64,000 nucleotides of DNA. Source: Ampelocalamus luodianensis. Its lineage: Eukaryota; Streptophyta; Magnoliopsida; Poales; Poaceae. The position numbers were made by a program, and so were the translations under genes. Within the stretch, counting starts at the first letter, position 1; each line of letters begins with the position of its first letter. The notes beneath the pieces were generated by a model. That model saw only the letters and a list, made by a program, of their open reading frames with translations. It did not search any database and was not told the DNA's origin. The stretch is taken from positions 77,758,428-77,822,427 of the forward strand of contig CM070618.1 in the NCBI GenBank assembly GCA_036346255.1, given 5' to 3'. Below are positions 21,386 through 33,934 of the stretch, piece by piece.

Positions 21386-23607
21386 TGTAATATTATGAAA
21401 TGAATTAAAGAAGGAAAATGAACTAGAGAGAGAATTAAGCGATTAATATATGGGAATCCGAAAAAGTGAGGCAACTTGGGCTGTGAGCCTTCGCCCCACG
21501 TTGTCGCGGTCCAAGGGGGGAACCAGTCGGCTGGCCATATAGGAGCCAAGGGAGGGAGACGACAGCACCAAGCCCTAGCCGCCACCCCTCTTTGCCGCAC
21601 TCCCTGCCCTAGGTGCACCACACCTGCCCCTGCACCACCCCTCCCACTTACCGTCCTTGCCTCCCTTGGCCGGCACCCTGTTGCCACCTGCTATTGGTGG
21701 GTGGTGACGCCAAGAGATCAAGAGGAAGCCCAGCAAGGAGGGAAGGAGCAAGGAGAAGGAGGGAAAGGAGAAGAAGAAGAAATGAAGGAAAAGAGGAGGA
21801 TTTTCGCGGGTTCTCATGATCTGTTGTGTTTGTGAAGGATAAACCCTGTTAATCCCTAGAATTTGCCTTGGATTAGCCACTATTAAGTTCATAGATCATT
21901 TTGCTTAGGGAAAGTTTAATTTTTACCATGCCCTAGTTCGTCGATGTTAGATGCAGAACTTTGCGGGGGCGATTTGAGGTATTTATGCTCGGATTCAGAG
22001 GTTTGTCCAATTAGAGAAAAGTTAGATAATCTCGTTAGCTTTCCAGGAAGGTCTGGATCATTAGCATAGGAGTAGACAACAAAAATTTATGGCCTCGGGA
22101 ATATCGCTATCCAGAATTTGGACGTGGTTGGCAGATGTTGTGAAGATAGGCCAGTTTCATCTAGTAGATGACAAAATTAAAATGTGGTGATAACTTGAAT
22201 AAGTTAGAAAATTATGTTTAGTTTTCAGAACTGGCATCGTTCATATATTTTCAAGTTTTAGAAGTAAAGATATAAAATTATGAAGTGGACCATCCTGACA
22301 GATCCTGGGACGGTCTTCGGGGACGGAAACGAGGCAAAGAACGGTAGAATCAGAAGTTCGACATCACTAGGAAGTTGTAGGATTTTTCATGATGATTCCA
22401 TAAAGTAGTGGATGTCGAGATTTGGAGTTATGATGTATAAGTTAGTGCCGTTTTACTACTGGGACAGCGGGTAGCGCATCCGGTAGTTTTGGGTTAATTG
22501 GGTCGGTTTGGTGTAGACGTACAATGACGATAAGTGTAAAGTGTGAGTGCTGTGATGTTGTGATTTTGAGTTATGTCTTGCAATGTTTGTCCAGAGTGTG
22601 TGGCCTCTAGTGCCTTGCCACCACTTTGCTATCCAGCTCCAAAGGGATAAAGAGGCAAGTGCTTGGTAGACAGTGATCGATAGTTGGATCATTGCATTCT
22701 TTATCATTTATTATCGTTATATTGTTTATGTTGGTACCTTGTTTAATTACACGTCTTGTGAATGAATGCGGTAATAGTAGTGTGGATGAAGTCATGAAAG
22801 ATGTGTAATGGGTTTAATGGTGAACTTATGTTAAACTGTGCATTCATAATCATCATTGCATGAAGAGAACTTGATTATGGTGACCACATATCTACCTTGT
22901 TGATAGAGACTCCACGAGAGTGGAGGAGGTCCTCGATCCTTTTGAAGGACGAGCTTGAGAGTGGACATTGTCGCGAGTGTTCACTCACGCTATACCGGGT
23001 ATACACGAAAGGAGTTGCATGTAGACATGTAGTGTAGGGATATCTTGCGTCTAATGAAAAGAGAATTTGATGATTGAGTATGAGAATAAAGAAAAGTAAA
23101 CAATTGATGTTGAGGATGATATTGTTTACAGTTGATTAATCATTGTTCATTGTTTATTATTGTGCTTACTGAGTCGTGGACTCACTCTTGCTCTATTGTT
23201 GTTTTAGGTGACTGTTGACGATGTTGCACATGAGAAGGGTTAGCGTGCTTGGAACCACATCATACATTCAAATACTTAAAACATTGGCCATGAGACACTT
23301 TATTAGCATGATTATTTATAATTGAGACTTGATAGTATTTCTTAGCCATAGTTGATATGTTGGAGTTGATTATTCGTTTAATAGACTTTATTCGATTGGT
23401 TTGCGTCAACCTTGGTTTATTATCTTGCTATACTTCCTATGAATTAGTTATCTATGAATGCCTCATCGCTATGTTTGTGTTAATGTGACCCATGGACGAG
23501 TTTTATCATTTATATGTTTGCTGTAATTTACTGTTAATTGATGTTAAAATTAATAGTTAGTGTAGTTTAGTGGCATTCCGGGCTTTGTGTTGGGCTGGGG
23601 TGTAACA
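21386..23607 (-). mobile_element. Solo LTR, immediately beside the MULE
   Basis: On the minus strand it begins TGTTACACCCCAGCCC and ends AATATTACA; on the plus strand that is TGTAATATT...GGTGTAACA. A perfect 5-bp duplication TCTAC flanks it (21381-21385, 23608-23612). TGTTACACCCC is a frequent start of grass Ty3/gypsy LTRs. It is 2,222 bases long, without gag, pol or a second LTR. Short reading frames inside (for example the GA-rich ones near 21700) have no domain. Its left duplication starts at the base after the MULE target duplication. Confidence 0.85.
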
Positions 23608-23612
23608 TCTAC

Positions 23613-24865
23613 ACAGCTGAAACTTCCATTATAGATGGATCATCAGGTCCATGTCATGGATTAGGCAGATGTTTTCTTTGTATAGTTTCTTGGATATGAT
23701 TAGTTTTGGCGTTGTCACGCTGCTACCTACTTCTGATCTTTTTTTCAAGTTGTGTCATATCTCTTAAACTCTACTTGGTTTAGGTGTTTCCAGTTCATTG
23801 TGTTGCGAGGCATTGTTGTTTTCAACTCTATGATGACACTGATCATGGTATGTTTTTTCCTCTCTAGAGCTACATCTAAGACCAAATGATTTTGGGTGTC
23901 GACGTGTCATTAGTGTATCCCCACAGTCGATAGCGCCCACAATACCCATATCACATTTCTCCTGCAAGCAAATATGCTTACGACATTCGTGCCTATTAGT
24001 TCTGATATGATTTTCTTATACATGCTTGAGATGGCTAATACTGAACAATTCCTATGCAAACACATAGCTCACTTCAGGATACAACAACTTTACTGGCACT
24101 ATTGATGTGTTCTGATATAGTACTACTCCACTGATTGACCAAAAGCTTCTATTTCCTTTCCTATTAGCTATTACAGATGAAGAGCTAAACCTAGATGAAC
24201 CATAGCTCTATTGGCACCACATGCCTTTCGGGCAAGATGAACCGAGCCGAGCCTGTTGGGCCTTGATGACCAAAGTTATGTAGCTGACTCGATTTTCTGC
24301 CTTTGTATTTTGCATATGTGGAGTCATGACGAACGGTGGTGTTCACTATCTATTTGTGTCTTCTTTTTTTGCATATTCTTTTACATTTTGCTTCGATCTG
24401 AATAGCATCCTGAGTAAATGAAAGTCTATAAGAGATAAAAACTACTTTGCAAATGCCAGCGTAGCTTCCCCTTATCCTAAGTATAACTAGATCTGAACTA
24501 TTACAATTTTCCTTCTACTCACCTTGAGAATTATCGTGCCTGAATATATCGTTACACATCCTTCTTCTGATTCGGATTGAGATTCTGTGACTTTGTGAAG
24601 TGAAGTTAGAGAAGCACAGTAACGGTGACTTTGGATGGTTCTCAGCCATCGGATCATAAATGAACGACCTAGATCAAATGGTATAGTACAGATGACACAG
24701 TATGCGACCTACAGGGTTGTTGCAATGTTTTTGGTCCGGTACCCGAGTCAATCTGAGCCTTTGTTTCTTGATCCGACGGTGTGAAGCAAAGTCACGACAC
24801 TGTTGCACCTTAGTCACGGGTACTGCTACATTGTGATTTTGGTTCGCTAAATCCGAGGATCCGGA
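23613..24865. other. Unassigned intergenic sequence
   Basis: No reading frame with a domain occurs. Near 24640-24800 there is MITE-like text (GATGGTTCTCAGCCATCGGA), but inverted termini could not be paired. The stretch is otherwise featureless to my reading. Confidence 0.3.
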
Positions 24866-25015
24866 TCTCCACTATATATCTCCTATGTTTTAACTAAAAA
24901 CGCCCGTGCTTCTGCGATTACTGCACGACTCACCGAACTAACGCCAGCTTCATCCGATCCTTCGCTCCCTCAAAGATGATTAAACGGGCGCAGCGTAGCG
25001 CATGCCTTTATCTAG
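24866..25015 (+). mobile_element. Short Helitron-like element
   Basis: It begins TCTCCACTATATA directly after an A. It ends TTTATCTAG directly before a T, as Helitrons do when they insert between A and T and end in CTRR. A GC-rich stem-loop candidate (GGGCGCAGCGTAGCGCATGCC) lies about 10 bases before the CTAG end. ACGCCCGTGC near the left end partly complements the hairpin region. At 150 bases it has no coding capacity. Without a comparison to other copies this is a moderate call. Confidence 0.45.
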
Positions 25016-25255
25016 TAGGTCTTATTGTGTAAAGAAGAGGATTGATGATGAATAAAAGAGCTTTACCCCTTTCTCTCTCAACCACTTATGTTCATCTTGT
25101 GTCCATGTAGTTGTGTTATACTTTGTGATGGATCTATATCAATACTACGACGACTAGCGAATCTCAACCAGTTTTAGTTTTAGTTTAGAGCAAGGAATAA
25201 TCGTTATCCTTCTATCAATGGCGGGTCTAGAACGAAATCGATCGAAAGTCATCGT

Positions 25256-25345
25256 AAATATTACCATATATATATAATCACTAGGCTTAAACTGCATATT
25301 ACCATATATATATATATATATATATAATCACTAGGCTTAAACTAT
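25256..25345. repeat. Tandem duplication with TA microsatellite
   Basis: The phrase ATTACCATATATATA followed by ATCACTAGGCTTAAACT is present twice in a row. The second copy has an expanded TA run of about ten repeats. Confidence 0.8.
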
Positions 25346-26834
25346 AAGATATACACCTATACGTATAGGTATGTGTGTTTTGACGAGACAAAACGATTTT
25401 GAACACGCCGCCCCTGTCTCCAAAAATGGATGAGATGAGCCGGGTGGTCACTTATGTGGGGCTACCTTTTTTAAACGAGCTGGGGTCCACCTGGGTGATG
25501 AGCTGCTTGTTGGTAAGGTGAAAAGTGTTGGTTGTACCTGCAGTTGGAAGCCGGACTGGTTGGCAATTTTCTAACATGGATTTGACGATGCTCAATGGCA
25601 CATACATGCTCGAATTCAAGGGCATCTCTGGTTCGTGCCCAAATCAATCCTAACTAAAATTTTGGTCAAGGTTTCGGCTGCCTATAATTTAGACAAGGAT
25701 TAGCAAGAAATGCATGGGACATGACCATAGAGGCATATGTGTATGTTTGGATTGATGCTCAACATGCCAAACCAAATTTTGCTAATATCCCGATGATTTG
25801 GTTAGTATTCAGATTGATACCAAAATTTTAGTGTTCCTCAGAAAAATTGGCAACGCCAATGCTTCGTAGTTCATTGGCGTGGGTGAATCATGGGCGAGCA
25901 AAGGGACTGTTTGGTTCATGACCACACTGAACCAAGCCAAAATTTGGACAAAACCAAAATTTGAACAAAAGAACGTTGTTTGGATTGCAACCAAGCCAAA
26001 TTTTGATGTTACCAAAATTTTGGTGAGCGATTTACTTACCCTCAGATTGTCCGCGTGTGACATTGAATTTTTTGGCGTTACCAAATTTTTGTTGGTACTA
26101 TCAAATATTGGTAGCAAACCAAACCATAGCCAATTTTTATTGGTGTTACTAATTTAGTTTGGTTGACGTTAGTAACAAACCAAACAAACCCAAAACGCTT
26201 GCCTGAGTTTTGGTTCGGCCCTTGTTCCATTGCTGAGGTGGCAGTAGCCCATTGGCTGCATTAAATTCTTAGTGTTTTTATTAACAAACTTGAAATGATC
26301 ATATTTTCTAAATTGTGTAACCGATTTGTGATCCGTTTAAACCGTTGTATTCCTTATGATTTAATCAACAAAACAAGATTCATATTAGCTAATTTTTTGG
26401 TGCAAAGAAAAATAGATGCCATGTGAAGCCCACATGCTATACTCACAATTTTGGCAAACTTTAGCATAGATGCAATCCAAACACATCAATTTGTTCCTCA
26501 ATTTTGGTATTGCCCGTGAATTGATATAACTACGATCCAAACACCATTTTTTATCCAGATTTTGGTATTGCCTAGGCTTTGACATTGCCAAAATTTTAGT
26601 CTAACTAACTGCAGTCCTAAACCAATCAGACCCATGGACTTGCCAAATTTTTGGTAAACCATCTAAACAAGGGCCAAATTTTAGTTAGTCTAGTTTGGAC
26701 ACAAATCAAACACACCCCAAATCCCTCGTGGTGGATAAGTTGCTATAGTACGTGTGTGCAAACGTGCAGTCCAAACTGAGTCATACTCGGGGTCCATTTG
26801 TGTTGGCGTGTTCCGTGTACCTGGCCTGCTCCAC
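25346..26834. other. AT-rich region of old MITE-like sequence
   Basis: The words CCAAAATTTTGG, ACCAAAATTT and TTTGGTT recur many times on both strands between 25640 and 26700. This suggests several overlapping, worn-out MITEs. One possible pair of ends is GGGACTGTTTGGTT (about 25903) and AACCAAACAAACCC (about 26180), but no target duplication could be matched. No gene is supported. Confidence 0.35.
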
Positions 26835-26837
26835 TAA

Positions 26838-27389
26838 GGGTGCGTTTGGTTGGTGGGATGAGGTTGAATGGGATGAGATGGTACAGGTAGGATGGAATCG
26901 TCCTGGATGAGATGATTCAAGTATGGTGTTTGGTTGGTGGGATAGGATGATATATAATTTTGTTTGGTTGGTAGGATAGGATGGTCCTAGATGGTTCAAG
27001 ATGGTGTTTGGTTGGTGGGATAGGACGATACATGAATAATATTTTTTGCAGTAAAATATGCCAACAGTGGTCTTGTTTTGTTGATTAAATGACAAGGAAC
27101 ACAATGGTTCAATCGGATCGCAAATCGGATACTCGGTTTAGAAAATATGGTCAATTGAAGCTCGTAAATCATGCCTTTTTTCCGTGCGCGCCTTGGAATT
27201 CGAGTGAACGGTGTGGTTTGAGATTTTTTCCCGAACGGGATGATACAACATAAACATGGAATATTCCCATTTCTTGAATCATCTCATCCCGAACGGTTTG
27301 GTTCCATTCAACCAACCAAACACCTGAACAAGCTCATTTCCCGTACCGGACGGTTCAGGACCAAATGATTCGATGAACCAAACGCACCC
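26838..27389. mobile_element. Tourist-like MITE (PIF/Harbinger)
   Basis: The 552-base element has termini GGGTGCGTTTGGTT and AACCAAACGCACCC. It is flanked by TAA on both sides (26835-26837, 27390-27392), the Tourist target. Internally the phrase TTTGGTTGGTGGGATAGGA is repeated three times. There is no transposase. Confidence 0.88.
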
Positions 27390-27392
27390 TAA

Positions 27393-28468
27393 ATGGAGCG
27401 ACCATACATACTTCTCTCGTCTACTTCGACCCGTAAGGCCATACCGCCGTGGCGATGGAGTACTTTCTACTATATACCGCATACTTCTCCCGTGTATGTA
27501 CTGACGACGTACGTACGTCGCTATACTACTGAAATATACTCTCACGGTATGTTAGCTACACTCAATTTAATACAGACTGTTTATTCTCTTTGATCTAATA
27601 GTTTAGATTAGTTAGAATTTAGTTCTACTACACCTGACAGCATGAGTTGTAGAATCTCAATGGAGTAGAATTATAATTGTCCATATGGATATCACATGTC
27701 ACAAGAGTAATGTTTTCAACACTAGTTGGAAAAGTCCATAATACTCTCACGAAAAACTATAAATACAAAGAAAAATTTATTATTCCCTTAACAATAAAAA
27801 TTTATTATACCCTTAACAAATCAATAATTAAATTTGATCTATACTACTATCATATAATACTAATAGAATGTACCGTAAAATTTCTCTAACATTGCTTAAG
27901 GTTCGGTCATGTTCAATCTCGCCGGCAAGATACATGACGCTAGCCAAAGAGAGGAGGAGAGCAGCATCTTGTGGTCGACCGCGACACGGCAGGCCGGCCG
28001 TCACAACTACACAAAACTACCAACTTTTCGGCGACACATGTTTGATTCTAAAGGAAGCGAGCCAGCCAGCCAGCCAGCGACTTGTACAAGGCCAGTGCAG
28101 GTCGGCGAGGCGCCTGTGGACACTGGCATCGACTCGTTTGGTCTTACCAATTCTTTTCGAAATTTTTTTGTGTCTCTACAAATTTTCATATATCTATCTA
28201 TCATTACAGAACAATATCTCCCTTCTATACCACTACAAACTTCAAACCATATCTTTTTATGACATCGTTAATCAGTCAAGCCGTAAAGTGGTTGTACAAA
28301 TACTATTTTGTCATTATTGTCTTCTTCTTCCTTCTTCTCAATCGTTCTCAACCTGGACAGAGATGAGGAGAGAAAGAGAGAGAGAGAAAGAAAGAGATGG
28401 GAGGCGCGGCTGCAGGGGTGGAACGAAGACAACGTCGAGCGCTTGGCGTGTTCCTGGCCGACGCGAAC
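27393..28468. other. Unassigned intergenic sequence, AT-rich then GA-rich
   Basis: This is AT-rich to about 28260. A GA-rich simple tract (AGAGAGAGAGAAAGAAAGAG) lies near 28370-28400. The longest plus-strand frame (219 codons from 27868) is low-complexity in parts and shows no domain. I see no gene. Confidence 0.35.
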
Positions 28469-28481
28469 ACTGGAGAGGTGT

Positions 28482-28627
28482 TTTTTTTAGAAATGGAAGT
28501 ACAACTCCCGCCCTCTGCACCAACTAAGGATGCACACAGTCATAATAGGCACTCAAATTCGCCTCGAAGAGGACTTGAACATGGGTGGTGGAGGTGTACA
28601 TCCACACCTTCCCACCAACTAAGTACA
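28482..28627 (-). mobile_element. tRNA-derived SINE
   Basis: Read on the minus strand, a pol III A-box-like TTAGTTGGTGGG (28611-28622) is followed by a B-box-like GTTCAAGTCCTC (28569-28580). The 3' end is TTCTAAAAAAA (ending 28482). The element is bounded by a 13-bp duplication with one mismatch, ACTGGAGAGGTGT (28469-28481) and ACTGGGGAGGTGT (28628-28640). The size of 146 bases and this layout match grass SINEs. Confidence 0.85.
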
Positions 28628-28640
28628 ACTGGGGAGGTGT

Positions 28641-29693
28641 TTGGAAGTGCGGAGGTGTACAAGGACGACTGAATAGGCAGAGATGAGGCGTCCAGCACGG
28701 AGAGAGAGAGAGAGAAAGAAAGAAAGGGTAGACGGGAATAGTGCAAGCATAGAATGTTCTCGGATGAGGGGATTTCGTTTTTGTTGATGAGCATGGCAGA
28801 GAAGATGTTAGGGAGGCTGGCGGTGGCGACAAGTAGAAGGATGGCGGTGGCAGTCCACAGTGGAGGGGACGGTTGAAGGTGGTGGGGGATCGGCTTCAGT
28901 GTGACGAGGCTCACCTCGTGACGCGGACGACTTGGCAACAGGACGTCAGAGGCGTCGGATCGACAGAGCAGGGAGGAGGACAACAGCGGGGCTCAACACC
29001 AGTGGCCCTCCGGTGGGTTTCAGCAATGTGGGAAGGAGGCGACTGGGGAGAGGAGCGCGGCGGGTGGAGAGGGAGGAGGAGGCATCTAGGGGAGGGAGGC
29101 AGTTGGGGGAAGGAGGGAGAGAAATTGGAGGGAGGAGGAAAACGACGAGGGTAGTTTGGGCATTTTGAAGAAAAAATTGACAGCAAAAACCTAATTGATT
29201 TGATGGCAGTAGAAAAAAAGGTAACGTTTGTGAAATATGAAGACATCGAAGGAGATGTCGTTTTACAAAGGCAGATCTCAGATCAAAAACATTTACAACG
29301 GCATATAAAAAAAATTTCGCATTCTTTTTCGTGTTAGTCAATGCCTCATTGGCAACTGCTAATTATATTGATTACTGCTATATACTACCAGTACCGTACG
29401 AACCGGTCCTTTTCCTCATCTCGTGTTACCTGGAACAGAGGGGGACGGCATAATCGATCCAAGAAAGGGGTTGACAGCTTGATGGTTTCTCGAGTTTAAT
29501 TTACACGCCGAAGGAGGCCAGAGTACGAAGCAAGAGGACGATCGAAATTGCTCTAGAGAAACGACTCATAATGACCGGCATAAATGCCTCACATAATCGG
29601 CCCATTGATCCCGCGAGCGATGGACTGTCACGATAGGGACGGATTACAGAGCAAATCTCGCTACGTATATGTACGTGGAGAGCGACAATTTCA
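28641..29693. other. Unassigned GA-rich intergenic sequence
   Basis: This is purine-rich on the plus strand (GAGAGAGAGAGAGAAAGAAAG near 28700, then GGAGGGAGGAGG near 29070-29150). All long frames here are low-complexity and mutually overlapping, so none is called. Confidence 0.35.
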
Positions 29694-30198
29694 GACCAAT
29701 CTTAGCTTCTTTTTTTAGAAACGGGCGAGAGAGTTGCCAATTATATTAATAAAGCACGTGAAAACAGAGAGACAAATACAGTCATTGGTCTCAACAGGAA
29801 ACACAACACATGGAAAAGGAATCCCTATGAAACACTTAGCTAAACAACCTAACAGACGTAGAGGCAAACACCAACTAACACAACAAACACTGGCCAACTT
29901 TCAAGCACACATGACACACACCACCGTCAAGGGAAGGACGACGTCTCCCACCACTTAACATGTTGAAGCTTCTACTTATCAAGCTAAATATACAGAGATT
30001 TACCATCGTGCAATACTTAGGAGAGAAGAGTAGAAGCAAATACATGGAGAGTCATAGCTCCACCACAGCTGAAGAACCACGCCAAGCATCCAACACTAAC
30101 AAGACGACCATCAAGCATATTCAGAATATAGTGGGTGAGGGAAGCGGCCCCTTCGCTCGAGACGATGGTGGACGATGCAAAAAGAGAGTCGGCAACTC

Positions 30199-31086
30199 TG
30201 ATGAAGATATGACCCCTATGGATACAACCATATTTACTATGCTTGATGTTCCAATTACAAGAGCTTGTACGCTTCACTTAAATTATCAGGTGAACTCGTT
30301 TTTAGAAGTGTTTTTATATTATATGAACTATATAATGCTATCTAATGATGAAAATATATATTTGTGCAGTACCACGTCACTTTTTGACCAAGCCTAGCAA
30401 GAGTTCGAGCTGGACACGTTTTGGAATCCAATTCGGCCTCCAGAGACAGCACTGACTTCAAACGTGCATAACTTTCACATACAGAGTATGTTAGAGCTCC
30501 ACGAGTACTCGATGGAAAGCTTATCTCGTCCTCTTTCCAACGGATCCGGCTCCACCTCTAAATTCCTTTTGAGTGTGCCGCAATCGCCAAAACAGTCCGG
30601 CGCTAATTATGATTCCGAGAGCAAAGATGCTACGCCACCTCCACTTGGGCCCATGGGCCTTGTAACCCTAGGCCCATAGTGTTCACATGAACAGTGCCAC
30701 CCCCCTCCCTTCTCCTCTTCCTCCTTCATATAGTGGCCGTTACTCTTAGGGTTTGGTGGATTTCGTTGAGTTAAAAGTTAGCTACATTGCAATTTCGTGT
30801 ATTGGATTGTGTCGACTAGACCAACCCTGAATACCGCTTTGGAATCCCACATTGTTGAGTATTTCAATCTTATTTGTAATTTTAGATTGCTTATTATCTT
30901 GTTATTGTGTGTTCTTCAATTGCATGCAGGAATAGACCTTCGTGGTCAGGTCAATCGTGCGTCTAGCAAGGTCAATAATAATCTCGGAGTTAGTTCAGCG
31001 ATTGCTGGAATTATTGGTCGTGTGCGATTGGTGGCCGAATTGTGAGAGTCGTATCCACCAAAATCGGAACACTCATTGTCGCATCA
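30199..31086 (+). repeat. 5' LTR of the gag-only element
   Basis: It starts TGATGAAGATATGACCCC and ends CATTGTCGCATCA, and is 888 bases long. Its partner at 34857-35814 is 958 bases long because of a 45-bp tandem duplication and a short insertion near the 3' end. Confidence 0.88.
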
Positions 31087-31098
31087 GGTGGTATTAGA
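31087..31098 (+). promoter_or_regulatory. Primer-binding site of the gag-only element
   Basis: GGTGGTATTAGAG directly follows the LTR. It differs from the standard plant initiator-methionine tRNA primer site by one transition. Confidence 0.65.
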
Positions 31099-31369
31099 GT
31101 TTTCGTTCATCGGTGAGAATTTTCCTTTACCTACAGTCCACAAAAATCAAAAAAATTAGGGTTAGTTCATTCTTTCCAAACCAATCTGTGCTTGCAATTT
31201 TTCTTTTCAGTTTGCTTGTTGAATTCTTGATTGCATCGTCATGTCAGGTTGCTGATTTCTAGTTCTAGTTTTTGTCTAGTTTATCATTGTCTAGTTTGCA
31301 TCATGATCTTCGTGTTCCTTTGCGTAGCTACATCATTGTGTCCAACTTCCGCCAAATAATCTCTTATCA

Positions 31370-31800
31370 CTCGTTGCTGCGGCAACCAAAACCTCCTACC
31401 ATCACTACCACGGCAACCAAAACCTCCTGCCATCGCTGCTGCGGCAACCACAATCTTTGCCGCCGGTGCCACTCACTGCAGCGGCAACCAAAAACTCCTG
31501 CCCTCGCTGTCGCGGCAACCACAATCTCTACCGCCGCTGCCACTCGCTGCCTGGAAACCACAACACATTCCTTACAGCTCATTGCCAAGGCAACCACAAC
31601 CTCCTACCGCCGCCGTGGAAACCATCACTGCCGCCGCCGCATCCCTTCTCCGTCGTTCGCTGCCGTGGCAGCCAAAACGCCTGGCCGTGGTAGCCACGAG
31701 CGCGCCCTGCCGTCGCCGCTGCCAATCTCTGCCATGGCAGCTGACAACGCTAGTCCCCGTCACCTTTTCGCTGCCGCGGCAGCCAAAACCTAATCAAATT
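31370..31800. repeat. Degenerate CGGCAACCA repeats in the leader
   Basis: The phrase GCTGC-CGGCAACCA-AA-CTCCTGCC recurs roughly ten times with changes. Both strands give Ala/Thr- or Ala/Val-rich frames that are artefacts of this repeat. Confidence 0.65.
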
Positions 31801-32959
31801 GATTTTGGTTTTTGAAAGAGAAGAAAAAAAGAAAAAGAAAAAAGGATTCGGTTTTTGAAAGAGAAGACAGAAGAGAAGGAAAAAAGGAAAATGTCCATCT
31901 TCCTAAAAATTGAAAAGCGCATCAAACCTTTGCCAAAACTAGTGAAAATTGGTGGAGCCTTTCGTCATATAGCCACAAGCTTCCACAAAAATTTCATCGA
32001 GTTTGGCCCAGGGGTTTGAAAGATATAGCAGTTTTAAATTTGAACCCGAGTCTGTTTCGAGTCCGAGTAGGTTTCCGTTTCCGAGACACCTTCAGTAAAA
32101 CGGACATAACTTTTGCATACGGTGTCTGTTTTCGATGTTCTTGTACTCGTTGGAAATCTAACGACGAGGCACATCCAATAAAACTGACTAGCAAAAGCTA
32201 GTTAACCTATAGGGGGCCCAAAATCATCCATCTTCGGCCTCGAATTCACGTCACATGTTTTCGGTTTTTGTTTTTGCCGTTTCTTTCTGTCTTCCCTTCG
32301 GAATTTGGGGTTCGCCTGAACTGAAAAGTTGTAGATCTCATCAAATCTTTCAAAAGAGCATATATAAGCCATATAAAACTTTTATTTTTCATCTCTTGAG
32401 ACTAGCTGTTGTTTTTGCTTATACTAGAGGGTTGTTTACATTGCACGTTTTTCTGTTTTTTGTGCTTTACATCGTGTGAACAATCTTGTACTCCTACAAA
32501 GAAGTTTGAGTAGTCTGCTAGTGTTTCTCCTAGCACTTGGTGTAAGAATTTCCTTTGCTTACATCAAGTCACATTGATCTTTGTGTGTGCGTACACATAT
32601 TTCTCTTAGTTGGCTTTGATTAGCTAGCTTTGATTAGGCTAGGATCAACAGCAGTGACTGGTACTTTGAACAAATTTTTAACTTGTATTTATTGATTTGA
32701 TTGTTTGCTAATTCTTGCTATCATATTAAAGCCTATCCTAGCTCCACCTACTACCATTGTATAGGTATCAGTTGCTTGCAATCGCTTTGTTAATCTTCAG
32801 AGAGCTTTTGACACCGACACTAGTACCGATCACCGCCTGTTTGCTTGGTAAGAACTTGGTATTAGATTGAGTGTGAGCGACTTTGAGCCTCTAGACCCTA
32901 GTAGTTGATAGGAATATATACTTGTGATTTGTTTTTTTGTTTTCTAGTAACTATAGTAG

Positions 32960-33790
32960 GTTCGTGGGATGGTTACAAGATAGATCCATGTATTCTTCGA
33001 GCCATTGAACGTAAACGCAAGAAAGTTCACGAGAAAGATGCAAGCTTGAGACGAGATCGTCCACCATGGGAGGCACATGTTTGTGATAGTACGTCTGGTA
33101 AAACTAAACTCACTGTGCCTTATTTTGCTGGACAATATGATCTTGATGCCTATGTTGACTGAGAAATAACATTAGACAAAGAATTTGAATATCTTGATTG
33201 GTCTGATAGGCAAAAGATTAGAGCTACCACTAGTATTTTTATTGAAGATGCCATACTTTGGTGGAAGTCTCTTGGTAGACATGGAAGAGTGCCTCAAACT
33301 TAGAATGCATTAAGAAACTTTTGAGAGATGATTTCGTTCCTAAACATCATGCTGATTATTTGCTAGCTAGATTACAACATTTAAAACAAGGTAGTAGAAC
33401 TGTAAAGGAATACTATCATGAATTGAAAATTTGTTTGTTGCGTTGTGGCTTAGAGGAGCGTGCTGAAGCTACAGAGAATAGATTCTTAAGTGGGCTTAAT
33501 CAAGCAATTCAGGACCTTCTTGTTCACAAAGAATACAATTCTCGTCCTCATTTGTTTATACTTGCCTATAAGATTGAAAGTCAGATTAAGGAGAAATTGA
33601 GAATGTTTGATGATAGAAAATATGAGAACAAACCCGTGTTTGTGTCTTTTTCTGTGACTAACAACTTGCAGGAAGTTGAGAACTATGCCTAAGAGGATAA
33701 TGAGCTGATTGAACCATTAACTCCATTGGTTCAGAAGGAAGATGAGGAGATGGATGCACCTACATCATCTGAGGAGAGCTAAAAAGGTAA
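32960..33790 (+). pseudogene. Retrotransposon gag (capsid) gene, broken
   Basis: The frame reads GSWDGYKIDPCILRAIERKR, then KLTVPYFAGQYDLDAYVD and a stop near 33160. It resumes with FEYLDWSDRQKIR and AILWWKSLG. After a stop or frameshift near 33303-33315 it continues RDDFVPKHHADYLLARLQHL, KEYYHELKICLLRCG and RFLSGLNQAIQDLL. This is the retrotransposon gag capsid pattern (W-x-F, L...L+QG, V.EYY.E, F..GL...I). No zinc knuckle is visible. In-frame stops occur near 33160, 33303, 33690 and 33780. A later frame (33935-34276) repeats LSAPCDK...LPLEL phrases and is of unknown role. Confidence 0.8.
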
Positions 33791-33934
33791 AGATCATGGT
33801 GCTATTATCACTCAAGGTGAGTGTGCTTGTGAAAAACTATAATTGTCCACTGTTCATGCTATTTTAGAGCAAAAATTAGTGAAACACAATTATGATATGC
33901 ACATGTTTCACGTAGAGAATTCGAGTGCATAAAT

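Noticed and set aside
25903..26190. Second Tourist-like MITE in the CCAAAATTTTGG-rich region
   Set aside because: Ends are only loosely similar and no TAA or other duplication could be matched.
27868..28527. 219-codon plus-strand frame
   Set aside because: It crosses AT-rich and GA-rich simple sequence and part of the SINE; no domain.
31272..31815. Ala/Thr-rich frames on both strands
   Set aside because: They are produced by the CGGCAACCA repeat in the retrotransposon leader.
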